Of a stretch of DNA of 64,000 nucleotides, positions 1 through 11,902 are shown in pieces. Under the pieces are notes generated by a model, which was not told the DNA's origin, made no database searches, and worked only from the letters and a program-made list of their open reading frames with translations. The stretch comes from Cerrena zonata (taxonomy: Eukaryota > Basidiomycota > Agaricomycetes > Polyporales > Cerrenaceae). Every line of letters starts with the position of its first letter. Within the stretch, counting starts at the first letter, position 1. Location of the stretch: assembly GCA_038087015.1 (NCBI GenBank), contig JASBNA010000011.1, forward strand, positions 62,001 through 126,000, written 5' to 3'. The position numbers were made by a program, and so were the translations under genes.

Positions 1-2011
1 CAATTCCGAGTCTGCTTCTTTCTACGGCTAATTTAAGATTTTCCAGGCTCAAGATTTTGTGCACATTTCTCGCGAACTTCTAATTGTCCTTTGCGTCGTA
101 CCTGGCTTCTCAGGCGTCTGTTCCCCGGCACACTCACACCTCGAGAGTCCTTCTCTGTTCTCAACACAGCGCCGTCTATTCATCTTGGTACCAACCATCA
201 TCGAGTAACGAACACCGGGGCACTTCGGACCAACACGCTCGTTCAACCCTGCAACTCGAACCTTGGGTGTTCCCATTCAAATCCAAAGTTGTGCCGCTGT
301 TAGAGTTCAACACACGAGTACCGTGACGCTCTGTCAATGTCCACTCTTGACGATCTGTCAAGTGTGGAAGTTCGATTCCAAACGTTCGGAGTTTGCTCAA
401 GTCAACGAACCTATGTTTTACCACCCCCTCTACTACCCTCTGAGTCTTCGACCCTTTCTATCACCCATCCATGCGTATTGTCGTTCCGCTCTATTTACAA
501 TCATCACGATGAGACTGTACGCCACATGTTACGCATTGAAAAAAATACGAAACAGACCTGAGACCTTCATACGAACATCACAGCTCTACACTCCGACTTT
601 CCCTAATTCCGAGGAATCTCCCAAATACCTCCCTCCAATTGCCCTATGCACCCGACCTGATCGCGGCCCTAGCCGTTTCATACACTCCCATCTAGGAAAC
701 TCTAAACTTTCTTTCCTCCCTCCGTACAGCCTCGATTCACCTTTCAACGATTATTGATGGATCTGCCAGTAGGTCCATCATGATGATCCTCCGACAAGGT
801 CTGTGTACAATCGACATCTTTGACGTCCATGACATACCATCTTACATGACGCACCACCAAACAGCAACGCCAATCCAACCTTGAGTCTATTTCCGAGTCC
901 ATCCACTTCGGGAGGCTATTTTAAACCTGCGTCTTGCACCGGTTCAAGAGTCTTCTCGCTCTTCTGGTGTAGGGACTTGTGGAGAATCTACAGGGATAGT
1001 GGTTCGTACGAGTTCGGAATCTGTTGATGAACCGAACTCAGCAAGTGCTTGTGCTTCAAGGTGATTAAATAGGGTGGAATCATATGGAGATATTTTCGTA
1101 CGACGTCGACCCTTGACGTTCGAGTTCTTCGGAAGTTGATGGGTAATGATGCCTACTGCATAGCCCACTCAGAAATCATAGTAATCATTTGCTCTATTTA
1201 CCTTGATACATCCCTACATGCGTGGATAAGAAAGACCATCATTCGATGGGATCATCCTATCCTAGTCTCGCGAAGGAACAGAACAACAGAACAACAACAA
1301 TGATATTGACCCTGGTGAACGTCACCGCCGATGTTATAAGGGTCATGTTCATCATCTTTCTGTACGTTCTCGTCGGCGTAAGCTCTCGTTTTACCGGTAC
1401 CGGTATTTCAACTTGGTGATGGTATGGTACGATGCGATTTTTTTTTTTACAACGGCGGAGACACGGAAAGGGCTGTATGCCAGAAAACAAACAAGTGAGG
1501 ATCCGGCGGAGGAATTTGCTTTCAGAAGTCGTGAGCGAGTCGCCAAAGCGGGGTTTGTACGATCCGTTGAGCTTGCGTTTGGTTAAGACGGGTAGTTATT
1601 GTTTCATGAACAGCAGTATGGTTTTTTATCAAACCACTTTCAGGTGGGTCATACAGAACCCAAGCAGGTTATCCGAACCACTACGTAGTGTAACTTGAAG
1701 AACAGGCAAACCCCGGGTATCATTAAGATACATACTCCACATAAAAGAGGATCAAAAACATAAGGAAAACAGTAATCCACTGAACTTCAAGAGTTCGTTT
1801 TTCTGAAAAATTGCTGTGGTGACATTTCAATGGGGGTAGAACACGGAACGCCCTAGTAAAAGGCGAGGGCGTTGTCTGATTGCACTACCCCCTGCCACCG
1901 AAAGGGGTTGAGCGGCTTTGAGAGCTATCAAAGGACTTTTGCATTTAACTCAAGCTACGGGTGAGCGCTGTCTCGCAACGTGTGTTAGAAGTATTATGGG
2001 GGTGTCTTCCT
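1..2011. other. Stretch without a recognised gene
   Basis: Short open frames occur on both strands but none shows a recognisable domain, and I could not chain them with splice sites into a gene. The part from about 420 to 780 is pyrimidine-rich on the plus strand, as in fungal UTRs or promoters, so it may belong to a gene beyond the left edge. A 74-codon frame on the minus strand at 944-1168 has coding-like codons but no family I know. Confidence 0.4.
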
Positions 2012-2855
2012 CCTGAGGGTAGTGCTGCACAAGTATAAATAAATACGCTCAAGCGTCCGTATTTACTAGTATTAACTTAATACGAACTTAATATGAGTAT
2101 GGTCAACTGGCGTACTTACTAGTACGCATACTATGTTATATTATATTAAGTTATATTAAGTTATATTAATATTTATTAATATGTATTAAGTTGTCATTAT
2201 GTTGTAAATCAGTGTTTCTAGAGCTTGAGGACATTCTTTGAAGGGGATACACAAAATGTAAGTACAACAATGAAGTATTTTTGGTACGGGGTAGAGTGCA
2301 ACAACTTTGTTTGCAAAGCCATTGGTACGCGGCTCATTGTGGCTATATAACTTGAAGGACATAATGATGTTACCGATGACGTGGTTCAAGTGAGAGGATT
2401 GTCAGGATTGGCAAGAGGGAGCTGAGTCAGTAATAAAACTACCAAGTCGTGCAGAGCTTGAATAGCTTGTATTAAACGGTTGTTAATTACAGTAGTAGGC
2501 ATAATCGTGTGAGAGAAAGTCTAGTAGGTTGAGAGACGTCTTAGAAGGGGGATTTACAAGAGTTGAGAATATTGCCTGAGGGACGTGTTCCGTTCCTGGG
2601 CCTGGAATATCACAAGTGACAACCTGTTGCCTTCCTGTTACCGTACCCGCAGGCTCCACCGTACAAAGTAGTACAACTTATTACGCCGACCGTACCATAG
2701 TATAATATAATATATCTGATGTATACTATACTAATATTAAGTTATATTACTGATCAATTTAGTACACTGATGGACATACTTAATAATAATAAGTTATATT
2801 AATACATATTTACTAAGTTGTACTCGTATTCTTGCCCAGCACTACCTGAGGGTAG
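2012..2855. mobile_element. Candidate AT-rich MITE-like element
   Basis: The 11-bp direct repeat CCTGAGGGTAG occurs at 2012-2022 and again at 2845-2855. Just inside, GGTAGTGCTGCACAAGTATA at the left matches, in inverted orientation, GGTAGTGCTGGGCAAGAATA read from the complement of about 2826-2846 (roughly 17 of 20 bases). Between them is very AT-rich DNA with reiterated TTAAGTTATATTAA-like words at about 2130-2190 and 2730-2820, and no long open frame. Terminal inverted repeats plus flanking direct repeats suggest a non-autonomous DNA transposon. The exact element ends are uncertain because the direct repeat overlaps the inverted repeat on the left. Confidence 0.45.
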
Positions 2856-3070
2856 AGACTATACTACATAGTGACCGATCCTCAGCCTAGACACCACTTG
2901 CTACTAGCAGAGTCTTGGATTCGGAACGATATGTTATTTTGGTGTCACTAGTAAAAGTCAACGAAGTAAGAGCTGTAAAAGCCTGAGTGCAGTCACGGTA
3001 TTAATCATATCGAAGACTACAAAACAATTATACACAATCATGTCGTATTCCAATGATTCCATGTAAGATA

Positions 3071-4837
3071 TTACGGCGATGTGGATGATCGAATGATGAG
3101 GTTACCAACAAGAGGTTCAAACAGACTCTTCAATCGGGTTAACAAATCAATCCACTGTTTCCGCTTCTCCATCTTCACGCACCATACCCAAACGTTCAAT
3201 ACTAGTAGCTCTATGCCATGCTCTTTCCGAGATTGTAAAGCATCCCTAAGATTTCCCAGGTAGGTCTCGCAAAGATCCAGACCCTCGCCAGATATGCTGA
3301 ACACACCATCCACATTGATATGCAATTCGCGAAGACGAGGAAGTATTGAGTTATACTCCCTGTTGAGATTCAATATAGTCGAGAAAAGCGTGCTGCAGTG
3401 TATGTAGCTGACAGATGGCCTACGTGGTTCCAAAAATGGCGGAAGGATAGAGAGGTGTGTGATGGAAGGCATGTTAAAGAGTATGGTCTGTATTGTTGAG
3501 CAATAGTCTGTAGAATCACTGCCACTATCGTCAAATTCGATGGCATAGTCACAATCGGTCACAAAGGCAAAGTGAGAGGAAAGGGTACTGATCAAAGACT
3601 CGATGAAAGATGTCCGAGGCGAAACGGTAGTGCGGATCTCGACATGATATGATTTGAAGGGGAATTTATCCTCGCCGCGGTTTCCGCTTAGCAGTAGATT
3701 GAGATTGATCCCCTTTCTAAGGGCGTACGCATGTACCAGTCCAAAGTGGCCGCCAGTGGAAAGAAGACTGGATTTAATCGGTGTCAATTTGGTCTTTAGC
3801 GACTGGGTCAGCATCAATAAATCCTCTGTGCTAGCGTCCGTGATCTTCAACTTGATGCGGTCGAATGAACGGACATATTGAAGGAATAAGAGGATAGAGG
3901 ATACATGGCCACACAGGTCTAGACATTTGAAATGTCCTAGCTGCAAGTCCTTGATATTTGAGGGTGATATATTACCAGGAGGATCGGATAACACCCCTCT
4001 CCGTACACAAAGGTTCTCGAGTTGTGGCAGTGCAGCAAGCCTTCGAAGCATGTCGTACGGGTCCACCGACTTGCGACCAGAATAGTAGGGAAATAGTATC
4101 AAGGTTTTGAGAGTATGAGGCAGAGAATGCAAAGGCCAATCGTAGACAAATTTCTTTGCGCATATGCTCAGGTATTGCAGGTTCGGCATGATGTCGCGTA
4201 AATCAGGATCAAACTGAACGTAAGAGTGATCCTTTGGAAATGAGAGGAAGGATAACACAGGACAAACAGGCCATTTTAAGCCCCCAGATGGTAGGTAGAA
4301 TGGCTCATAAAGATCCGCCACCTCCAAGGTATGGGTACGGGGAAGAAGACGAAGACATTCTTCCCAGTCACCATATGAGTAGGGGTTCAGTGTAACATGC
4401 AATGGTATTTTGTTTGAAATACGGAGGAATTCCTTCGTGCGAGATGGATGGTGGTTATATTTTGTTGTATGAATGTCAATCCTGTTGAAAAGGAGTGGTG
4501 TCGCGAGGATGATATTACGCCAAAACCTGCAGACATGCGCCACTTTCAACCAGACATAGAAGGGAAGCTTCGTGGAGTTCGTTTCAGCACATAAAGTACG
4601 ATACTGGAGGAAGATCTCGGAGAAGATCTCCATAGGTAATGTTTTATTGATAGAGGGAACGATTTCGTTGAGGGAGCCACGATAACGGGCAATGGCTCGT
4701 TTGTGGTGATAGATCGGATCCTTGAGTTTAGAAATATCATTCTTGTGCGATGCAATACGTTCATGAATCTCGTCAGGAGTGAGATTGGAGAACGACGTCC
4801 CGGGTCTAACGATGTCTGGCGGAAAACCGTCGAGACT
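3071..4837 (-). CDS. F-box protein
   Basis: Open frame of about 588 codons on the minus strand. The F-box is recognised as SINKTLPMEIFSEIFLQYR followed, after a short spacer, by VAHVCRFWRNIILATPLLF; this is the LPxEIxxEIF...VCxxWRxIAxxTPxLW pattern of agaricomycete F-box proteins. The first ATG (4633) lies inside the F-box, so it is not the true start. The frame stays open up to 4837 and encodes a typical upstream segment (TPDEIHERIASHKNDISKLK, probably a short coiled coil), but this extension contains no ATG. A short first exon further upstream is therefore expected and was not found with certainty. The C-terminal 400 residues are leucine-rich and probably form LRR-like substrate-recognition repeats. 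By family knowledge it would be an SCF ubiquitin-ligase adaptor; the substrate is unknown. Confidence 0.8.
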   Translation of the reverse strand, partial: SLDGFPPDIVRPGTSFSNLTPDEIHERIASHKNDISKLKDPIYHHKRAIARYRGSLNEIVPSINKTLPMEIFSEIFLQYRTLCAETNSTKLPFYVWLKVAHVCRFWRNIILATPLLFNRIDIHTTKYNHHPSRTKEFLRISNKIPLHVTLNPYSYGDWEECLRLLPRTHTLEVADLYEPFYLPSGGLKWPVCPVLSFLSFPKDHSYVQFDPDLRDIMPNLQYLSICAKKFVYDWPLHSLPHTLKTLILFPYYSGRKSVDPYDMLRRLAALPQLENLCVRRGVLSDPPGNISPSNIKDLQLGHFKCLDLCGHVSSILLFLQYVRSFDRIKLKITDASTEDLLMLTQSLKTKLTPIKSSLLSTGGHFGLVHAYALRKGINLNLLLSGNRGEDKFPFKSYHVEIRTTVSPRTSFIESLISTLSSHFAFVTDCDYAIEFDDSGSDSTDYCSTIQTILFNMPSITHLSILPPFLEPRRPSVSYIHCSTLFSTILNLNREYNSILPRLRELHINVDGVFSISGEGLDLCETYLGNLRDALQSRKEHGIELLVLNVWVWCVKMEKRKQWIDLLTRLKSLFEPLVGNLIIRSSTSP

Positions 4838-5244
4838 TCAAACCGACAATCATGTGAGTACGAGAAAGCACTGATTACTTCACGCTCACAGCGTACCTAG
4901 TCGCAATGGAGTCCATAGTTGAGTATGTAGTGACGGTGCCAGAAGTAAGTAGTAGAGAGTAAGTTAGAGACCCTCTCTAAGCACGTTGTGTTAGACGCTG
5001 TTGGTTCCGTAAACATATACTTAGATTTGGCGAGGGTATATTCGTAAGATGGTAAAGTCGTTTTACACATAACGAACAAAATCGTAGTAGCGAAAGAGCA
5101 AAGGATGAAAAATGATAAAAAATCATTGTGAACAAATAAAGGTACAGAAATTAAGGGTTGTTTCTATTTTACAACTGTGGAACCGATGGAAGAAAAAGGG
5201 AAATGTCATGCAATACATCATGTTGTCGCGACGATCATCAGCCA
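4838..5244. other. Intergenic, no gene seen
   Basis: Upstream side of the F-box gene and downstream side of the next minus-strand gene. It should hold the missing first exon of the F-box gene and its promoter. A possible ATG sits at about 4852 (complement) but its frame stops soon, so I leave the start open. Confidence 0.4.
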
Positions 5245-6529
5245 TCAGACGACCAACGGCGACGATCCGCCCATGGTAAATCCCTTCAGTACATCAGCAC
5301 CCGTTTTCAAAATCGAGCTCGCAGTAGGAATATGAATGGTTGGTTTCTTCCAAGGTGAACGTTCAGATGACGTCACGCGATGCAAGTTAGGGGTTGAGGG
5401 AGGTGAAGCTGATAAGGGTATCGATTCACCAGGGGATGAGGGGAAGAAGGATGAACTGTGGCTGATTGATGGTGTAGCCAAGGGAATCTCGGGAGAAGAT
5501 GATGAAGCAGTGGGCGAGCAAGGCGAAAGAGCGGGAACATTGTCTAGATCTGAACTCGAGACATTCAGTCTATCTAGAAGATCCGACATTTCCTTGGCAA
5601 GGTTGACGGTAGATGAGTTAGAGGCGCGAGGGAGAGGGAACAACTGGTCCTCATCTTCCTCCTCAATAGGAGGTGATATAGGGAATACTTTCGTGGAGGA
5701 GGAAACCTCCATCACTTCACTATCTGCGCGTCGCGTGAATGAAGGGCGAAGAGGAGACGGAGGAGTATCATCATTCAGAGTGGAGCTGCTAGATCCTTCG
5801 CCATCTAGCAGGGGTGAGGATTCCAATTGACTTTTACGAAGTTTCTCCACCTCGTCCACCTGGAGTAGCATCTGGTCAAATCCGGGAAGATCGTCTGACA
5901 CTTTCCGACGCGCGCGGTACGCCGAGAAAGTAGGTGAGCTCGAGTCGCTGCCACTCGAGTTCCGGAGACGGCGTGCACCACGAGTGAATTTCTCTTGCCA
6001 TGCAGATCCTTCCTGGAGGGATTCCTCTGTGATAGGATAACAATCCAGACAGCATGAACGTAACGGGATTGTCACAACGTCGGAACGTGGGGGAAGAGGT
6101 AATGATGGACGTCTGCCTCGATGGCGTGGAGATGGGGAATGATCATGGACGTGATTCACTAAGCACGGAACCAATGGCTGATGGTGCGTTTCGCAACGCG
6201 AGGGAGAACGAGGTTTTGTAGAGAAACTGTTTGCAATAGCGTGTCATGGACAAATGTCATCACGAGGAAGATAGAGTTTACCTCGGAACCGCAACAGTAA
6301 AATGAATATGATTGTCTTCAGACCCAGCTGCAACCTCGGGTGAGGGGTTGGATAGGTCTGGTGCGTCCAAAGCACTTTTGCTTGAAGATCTCCTCCGCCA
6401 TATTGGAAGAGAATATGAGCGCTTTACGAGACGCGGCATCCGCGACTGGGGTGGAGGGTCCGGGATGAGAACACACTCATCGTCGAAGCGTACGGCGAGG
6501 GGTGTGTCGAGAATAGCAGAGATGGACAT
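5245..6529 (-). CDS. Ser/Pro-rich protein of unknown function
   Basis: Two exons: 6282-6529 and 5245-6226, joined by a 55-bp GT-AG intron with phase conserved; 409 residues. The N-terminus (MSISAILDTPLAVRFDDECV) has no signal peptide and is followed by a basic stretch (KRSYSLPIWRRRSSS). A cysteine-containing segment CCLDCYPITEES follows at about residue 145. The rest is low complexity, rich in Ser, Pro, Asp and Glu, with one likely helix (FDQMLLQVDEVEKLRKSQ), and ends in PTASSILKTGADVLKGFTMG. I do not recognise the family; it looks like a conserved basidiomycete protein with short ordered motifs in a disordered chain. Many SP/TP and RRxS-like sites could be kinase targets, which is inference only. 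Confidence 0.6.
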
Positions 6530-7136
6530 CGTAGTTTGTGGTCAAGAAAAGCGAGAGGGAAGGGAAGAGATGAGGATGAACAGGGGCAGCTGGACGCTTC
6601 GAGACCACGGGGCCATGGTCATAAGAACTCTGTTGCTCTGGTCTTGTGAAAGTGTCTGAAGCTCCGCCGCAACCAAGCCTCCATAGGGTGTTACAGCATC
6701 TATATGCGGTAGACACCGGGTCACTCTCCCATATGATCCCGCCGGCTTCCAGACTATGTGCCCCGCCACCCTCCATCAAGCACTGGGCTATGCAAAAACC
6801 CTCTCGGGTCCGCGCTCTAACTTTGAGTTTCCAAGGAATCGGTCCCGACTGGGCAGGTTGGGAGCGGGTAGAAGCAGTCTTTAACCTCATTTCACCATTC
6901 TTTTCATGCGCTGCGAACAACAGGCGCAAGGAAAGGAGCTAGATGATAACTATAGTACAGACAAAGACGCCAGACTGTCTTCGGCAACATAAACTTTCTA
7001 CTACCTCCGGGCACTTCGCCTCCAATCCCTGAGAGCCAACACCCTGACCGGACTCCGGTCTATCAGCGTTTCGAGAACAACTGTTAGCCACTGGCAGAGC
7101 TCCGTCACAGACAACATGCACCAAACGCGTCCCGTC
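6530..7136. other. Intergenic, promoter side of the Ser/Pro-rich gene
   Basis: Lies between the start of the minus-strand gene at 6529 and the stop of the next minus-strand gene at 7137. Open frames here lack coding character. No RNA gene or repeat was recognised. Confidence 0.4.
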
Positions 7137-10100
7137 TCATGCAAGGTAAACGAAGATGTTCATGTCCGCGTCACTGCGCTTGATGTATTCTCCTTCCACC
7201 ATGGCATCAATCCGTTCCTTGATGAGTTGCACACTTGGAACGAAGTGGCTCTTTACAGCATCGATGATGCCAGTCTTTAGGTGTTCCATATGCAACTCCT
7301 TCTTTGCCTTCATAACGCGAACAATTGCAGCATCCAAAACGTGTTTGCGATCAGACTCGATGAGTGACTGCGTCTTTTTCGATTCCTCGGGCTGTCAACA
7401 TGTCGCGAATTAGTTATCTTTACGTTAGGAGATGGAAAAACATGTCTTACAGTCTCCTTCACTTGGATGGTGTTGATGTGAATCGAATAGGCGTTTTCCC
7501 AAAATTCGGGGTTAAATGTAAAGATGTCATTATCTCGTACTTCCTTTCCTACAGGTTCCTTCCGCAGTACTCTTTTCTTGGCTACTGCAAGACTCTGAAG
7601 TGTTCTCCTAAGTTCCCCGTCCTCTGAAATAGTTCAACCTCCCATCAGCCAACGAACGTCATCGGATACGTGAACTATGTGTCATACCTATATGTGTTTG
7701 TTCTTTAATGTCGGTATAGCGAAGCTGATCCTCTTCATTGAAGAGAAGGAGTACGAGAGTTTGGTATAAGCTGACTCGTAATTCCTTGGTTCCTTTGGCA
7801 AAACGAGCTCGAAGCACCGCGGTCCCGAGGGAATGTTCCCAGTCAAGCTTGCGTCCCGTGTGCTTGACTTTATAGAACGTGGAATACTTAGTTAACTCGG
7901 ATTGCATCTGATCCATAACGCAAGGTGTTTGTAAGTTGAGGGCTCATAATGCAAATAATGCATTACTCGAACATACGTCATTAGGAATTATCGCTTCAGA
8001 CGGTTTGAGAGAGAAAGGCCAGAAGCCTCGTTGAAGAACCACGGCATTGAGTCGCGTGTTGCCAGATTCACCGTTACGTACCCTTTGTTGCTGGTACTCG
8101 CGCATCAAGTCTTTGGACAGCGATAGGTCCTTGAACATTTGGTCACCCATACCAAACTCGGAGTCGTATTCTGCAGGAAACTTTAAATCAACACCAACAG
8201 TTAGCTTTCGCATCTCTGACATTTACTCACCTTCCTGTAGCTTTTTCAACATTGCCTTTTCGAAATCATCACTCGCACTCTTCTCCAATAGCAATCGTTT
8301 CGATAGTGCCTTGTGATAGAACGTCCTAAACACGTCCTTATCGTCCGTAAACCTTGTCAATAGAAGAACATCGCTCAGTTCCTTCTGGAACACCGAATCA
8401 GCTTTGCCTTTCTGCCCTTTCCGCATCTGCTGATCAAGATACTTAGCGATCATTTCAGCTGGCTTGTTCTTTCTCGCCTTGAACCCGGTACTAAAAGCAT
8501 CTCTGACGGCATCAATCCACTTGCGGTTTGGTACCTTGGCTGGAGGAAGTGCATCAATATCCATAGGTTCGGCGGAGGTGCCTGCTCGATTGGCATTGAG
8601 GTTGACGGTGGACAAGGGTCCAGCAACAGGAACAGGGCTTGGATCTGCGAATGGGCCTTGGAGGAGTTCATCGATGTACTGCTTGAAGTCGAGGAGTTTT
8701 TCGACCATCATGTCATCGTGCTCCTCATCTGTGACTATCGCTTTCACATTTGTCTGTGGAAGAAATCAATATTTTGAGCAAAAGAGACAGATGCTGTTGA
8801 GCACATACAATAACGTATGTCTTCAGAGCAGCAAGGAAGACCTCTTGGCCATCGACGTGAGAAAACATAACGAAAAGACCCGCGAGGGCAGCAGTATTCT
8901 TGGACTTTGTGTATACGGGAAGGACTATACAGGGAAAATAATGGTCAATGCTAGTCATAAATAATAATGCCGAAAGGTACCCACTGTGATCCACCAACCA
9001 TTGCAACTTCCCTACAAGTAAAGACCTCCACACAGTATCATTGACTTTCTCTACAATACTTTCGGGAAGAACAGCAACGGATCGATTCTCTTCCTCCGTC
9101 GAGCGGCGATCTACATATCTCAAGTACCCAGCAGGATCGAGCTCTTGGACCATCTTTTTGGACTCTTCGAGATAGAAATCTTTCGCAGATTTGAGATAGA
9201 CGTATTCAAAGATAAGTTCGTATCTGCCGTGATGAGCAAGTCTAGAGATGAGTTGAGGAATGTATGGGCGGAGAGTATGCGCATCGCTACACGATAACAT
9301 ATAATTCAGTGTCAGGATTTCCGGAAAGCGGGGAAACATACCCATTGTTACGTTCATAAGTAACCCAGGCTTCGATACTGGTGCGAACGCGTCGTTGAAT
9401 GTGGGGATCATCTAGTACGCGTACCGCAAACTGTTTATAGCACTCATCGCTACGGATTTCTCGTTAATATTTATGAAGAAAGAAAGGCAGTCGTCATCAT
9501 ATTTGCGAACGCTTACCGTAATCCGGACAAATCAGTGCGATTTCGAAGGTACTTCCTATCAAACCACGCAAGCAAGGACTGCAACAGTGACTGACACAAG
9601 ACCCTTCAACCAAACACACTCCAAGAAACACACTAGCTGATATGACCCACCACTTGTTTTTCGAACCACTGACAAGCATCGATGAAAGGAACAATATAGT
9701 CCACCCCTTGCTTCTGTTCGTTCTCGAGAGACTTTACCAAGTCACCAATGCATCGTTCTAGTTCCAGCTTGAAGTTCTCATAGACCCCATCGCCTTTGTT
9801 TGCGGAACAGATAACAGAACGGCAAGCTTCCTTGATCCTATCGTAGGTGGCGGGAAGCCGATCTCTGTTGCCTCTCAGAAACAGAACTCGAATCGTTCGC
9901 TTTACAAGAATGAAGTCTTGTTCGTACTGTTGTTCAACGTTAACTTTCACTGAGAGAGGAGTCAGTCGAGTAAATGATATCGGTCCTTCATATATGCAAA
10001 AGTAACTTACCTGGTACACCAGTGATCTTCAAAAGGATCGGCCCAGTACTCTCATTATCATTCCCTGTGAACGATCTAGTTTGTCTTGAGCGCGATGCAG

Positions 10101-10239
10101 AAGCAGAGTCTGAATCATTACTGAGTCTTGGTGTCTTACGAGGGGGAGAATCCGAACGGTCAGTCGCTCCTGGAGAATGGTAGTTCGAGAAAGCGTTATT
10201 AGAGGCTGGATATGTGAATATCGTGAATATGTCTGTCAT
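7137..10239 (-). CDS. CUL4: Cullin-4-type ubiquitin ligase scaffold
   Basis: A multi-exon cullin of roughly 750-800 residues, the usual size. Checked exons at the 5' end are 10011-10239, 9651-9949, 9517-9590 and 9342-9449; more follow to the stop at 7137. In order I see a disordered N-terminus with a PPRKTPRLSN segment, cullin repeats (EQQYEQDFILVKRTIR, LLQSLLAWFDRKYLRNR, YLRYVDRRSTEEENRSVAVL), the cullin homology domain (AEMIAKYLDQQMRKG, DKDVFRTFYHKALSKRLLL, KDLSLSKDLMREYQQQ, GRKLDWEHSLGTAVLRARF), and the C-terminal winged helix with the neddylation site in AAIVRVMKAKKEL, ending NIFVYLA. The repeat 1 region and the FKDLSLSKDLM segment resemble CUL4 more than CUL3. The family assembles DDB1-RBX1 E3 ligases acting in the nucleus in replication and repair. 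The subfamily call is by eye; CUL3 is the alternative. Confidence 0.88.
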
Positions 10240-10544
10240 CGTTTAGAATGGTAAGTATGCCAGTCTCGAGCATAAGCTGGAGGCTTGTTACAGGGTGAGA
10301 TCCTTCGTGAACCTAGTGAGAGTTATCGTGTATCATGTAATCTTCGAATTGGACCTTGAGAGAGTTCGGAATGACGACGTGCATGATCGACATTCGGCTT
10401 GATCATCATCATGCGATCGGTGAAATTACCGATTGAGTAAAGCAGAACATATTGTACACTTCATGGAAAGTAAACATGAGGAACAAGGGGAAAGTCGTAC
10501 AAGAAATTTACTAGTGGAAGACAGTAGTGATACAGTAAAAGTAC
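10240..10544. other. Promoter side of the cullin gene
   Basis: About 305 bp between the cullin start and the stop of the next minus-strand gene. No recognisable element apart from ordinary mixed sequence. Confidence 0.4.
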
Positions 10545-11902
10545 TTAGAGGAATCCTCCACTCTTTCCAGTACCGAACCTATCACCCAAACCCCTAGCTT
10601 CTTGAATGAACTTATTCCTCGTCTTGTCATCCACAAGCCTGCCACCGAGGCCCATATCACGACCATGATCCCAAATAGCAGGAGGACCGTCGTCATCTCC
10701 TTTCTTCTCCTTTCCACCTTTAGACTGATGCTGTTGAACCAAAGCAGCACCTCGGTTTTTACGCTAACAAATATGGGTCAGAATAAATCTTATGGGCCCA
10801 GAGGTTACGCGACTCACTGTGTGTTCATCGACACCCTTTCGTATTTCTTCGTCGTACTTTCGTTTCTTACGAGCTTCCGCAATTGCCTCTGGGTCTGCAT
10901 CAGGGTCAGCGTTGACTGCTCTCCTACGTTTACCCGCAACCTCGTCTGCTAGTCGTTGTTGACGTTCTGCTGGTGTTTCTGTCCATAATGAATTGTCTAC
11001 ATCACGACCTTGGCCTGTGGAGCGGGCAAATTGTCGACTCTTTTTCAACTTGGTTGGGTCGATGTCTGGGACATATTTTATGAGGGGACGGGTCGATATG
11101 GTAATGAAATGCAACAAACTGACTGCTCAGGAGGTCTGACGACGAGGGTGGTACAAGCATCCATTCCTCACGCTTCAGTGCTTTGGGTTTTGATGCTTCC
11201 TGAAAGTATGGTGTAAGTTTCAATATTAATGAGCCATGCAAACTGATGTATGAAGGGGGAAGGGAAATTGTATTGTGTGGATCAATGCAGTTACGAAGTG
11301 TACACAAGCGAAATCTAGAATATATCTGTAACTGCAAAGCTCCAACACAAATCAACATCCAAAGAGCATAGTCCTCAAATAGAATGGTTGGAACCTTACC
11401 TCGATCTGTTTTCTCCTACGTTCCTCTTTCTCTAAGAACTCTTGCACACCATCCTTTCTCCTGTAATACCTACGCCCTGCGGTAGAGGCATTGGTCCGAC
11501 CTCGTCATCAGAGTCCTCGTCATACGCGTCATATCGTGAAGGGAATGAAGGCCCAACCGGTCTCCTAGAGGAAGCAGATGCTGAAGGTGCCTTAGAAGGG
11601 CCCGCTCGGGCTGCTAGTAACTCGGGTGGAAGGGCAGGCGCATAGTCGTCCTCTTCCTCGTCTTCTGGTTGACTAGGAGGTGCAGGGACTGTTGGTCGTG
11701 TAAGAACTTCGGGAGGTATCGAGGGTCCTATTGGACCATCTTGCTCCTCATCAGGTGTTGTCGAACGGTTGACCAAGTGTGTTGGGATTTCTGGACCTAT
11801 GGAAGATGCTGGAGGTAGAGACGGTCCTGCTTCCTGTTCGTCATCCGGTGTCGTTGATCGGTTTCCCTGAAGGAATTCCGGCGGAATATCTGGTCCTATC
11901 AT
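10545..11902 (-). CDS. GPALPP1: GPALPP-motif (DUF3752) protein, with one apparent frameshift
   Basis: The N-terminal exon encodes repeated GP-x-x-P motifs (IGPDIPPEF, IGPEIPTHL, IGPSIPPEV, VGPSFPSRY, VGPMPLPQG) and two near-identical NRSTTPD repeats. Downstream exons encode the conserved tail: DGVQEFLEKEERRRKQIE, then KREEWMLVPP, DPTKLKKSRQFARSTGQG, ETPAERQQRLADE, the basic KKRKYDEEIRKG, and a C-terminus ending LGDRFGTGKSGGFL. This order matches the eukaryotic GPALPP1/DUF3752 family, nuclear proteins of poorly known function. The frame changes between VGPMPLPQGVG and RKDGVQEF (about 11452-11485) with no room for a normal intron between them. The alternative is a 65-bp intron that would remove the last GP motif. 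It is head-to-head with the ADAL-like gene (438 bp apart). Confidence 0.8.

Noticed and set aside
367..381. B-box-like GTTCGATTCC that could mark a tRNA gene
   Set aside because: No A box or cloverleaf arms could be drawn around it. No other convincing tRNA was found in the window.
263..757. 164-codon plus frame near the left edge
   Set aside because: Composition is UTR-like and pyrimidine-rich, other frames are also partly open, and there is no domain.
944..1168. 74-codon minus-strand frame with coding-like codons
   Set aside because: No neighbouring exon could be joined and no family is recognised; too little to call a gene.
5336..5830. Plus-strand frame of 164 codons
   Set aside because: Antisense to the Ser/Pro-rich minus-strand gene, whose two exons splice in phase.
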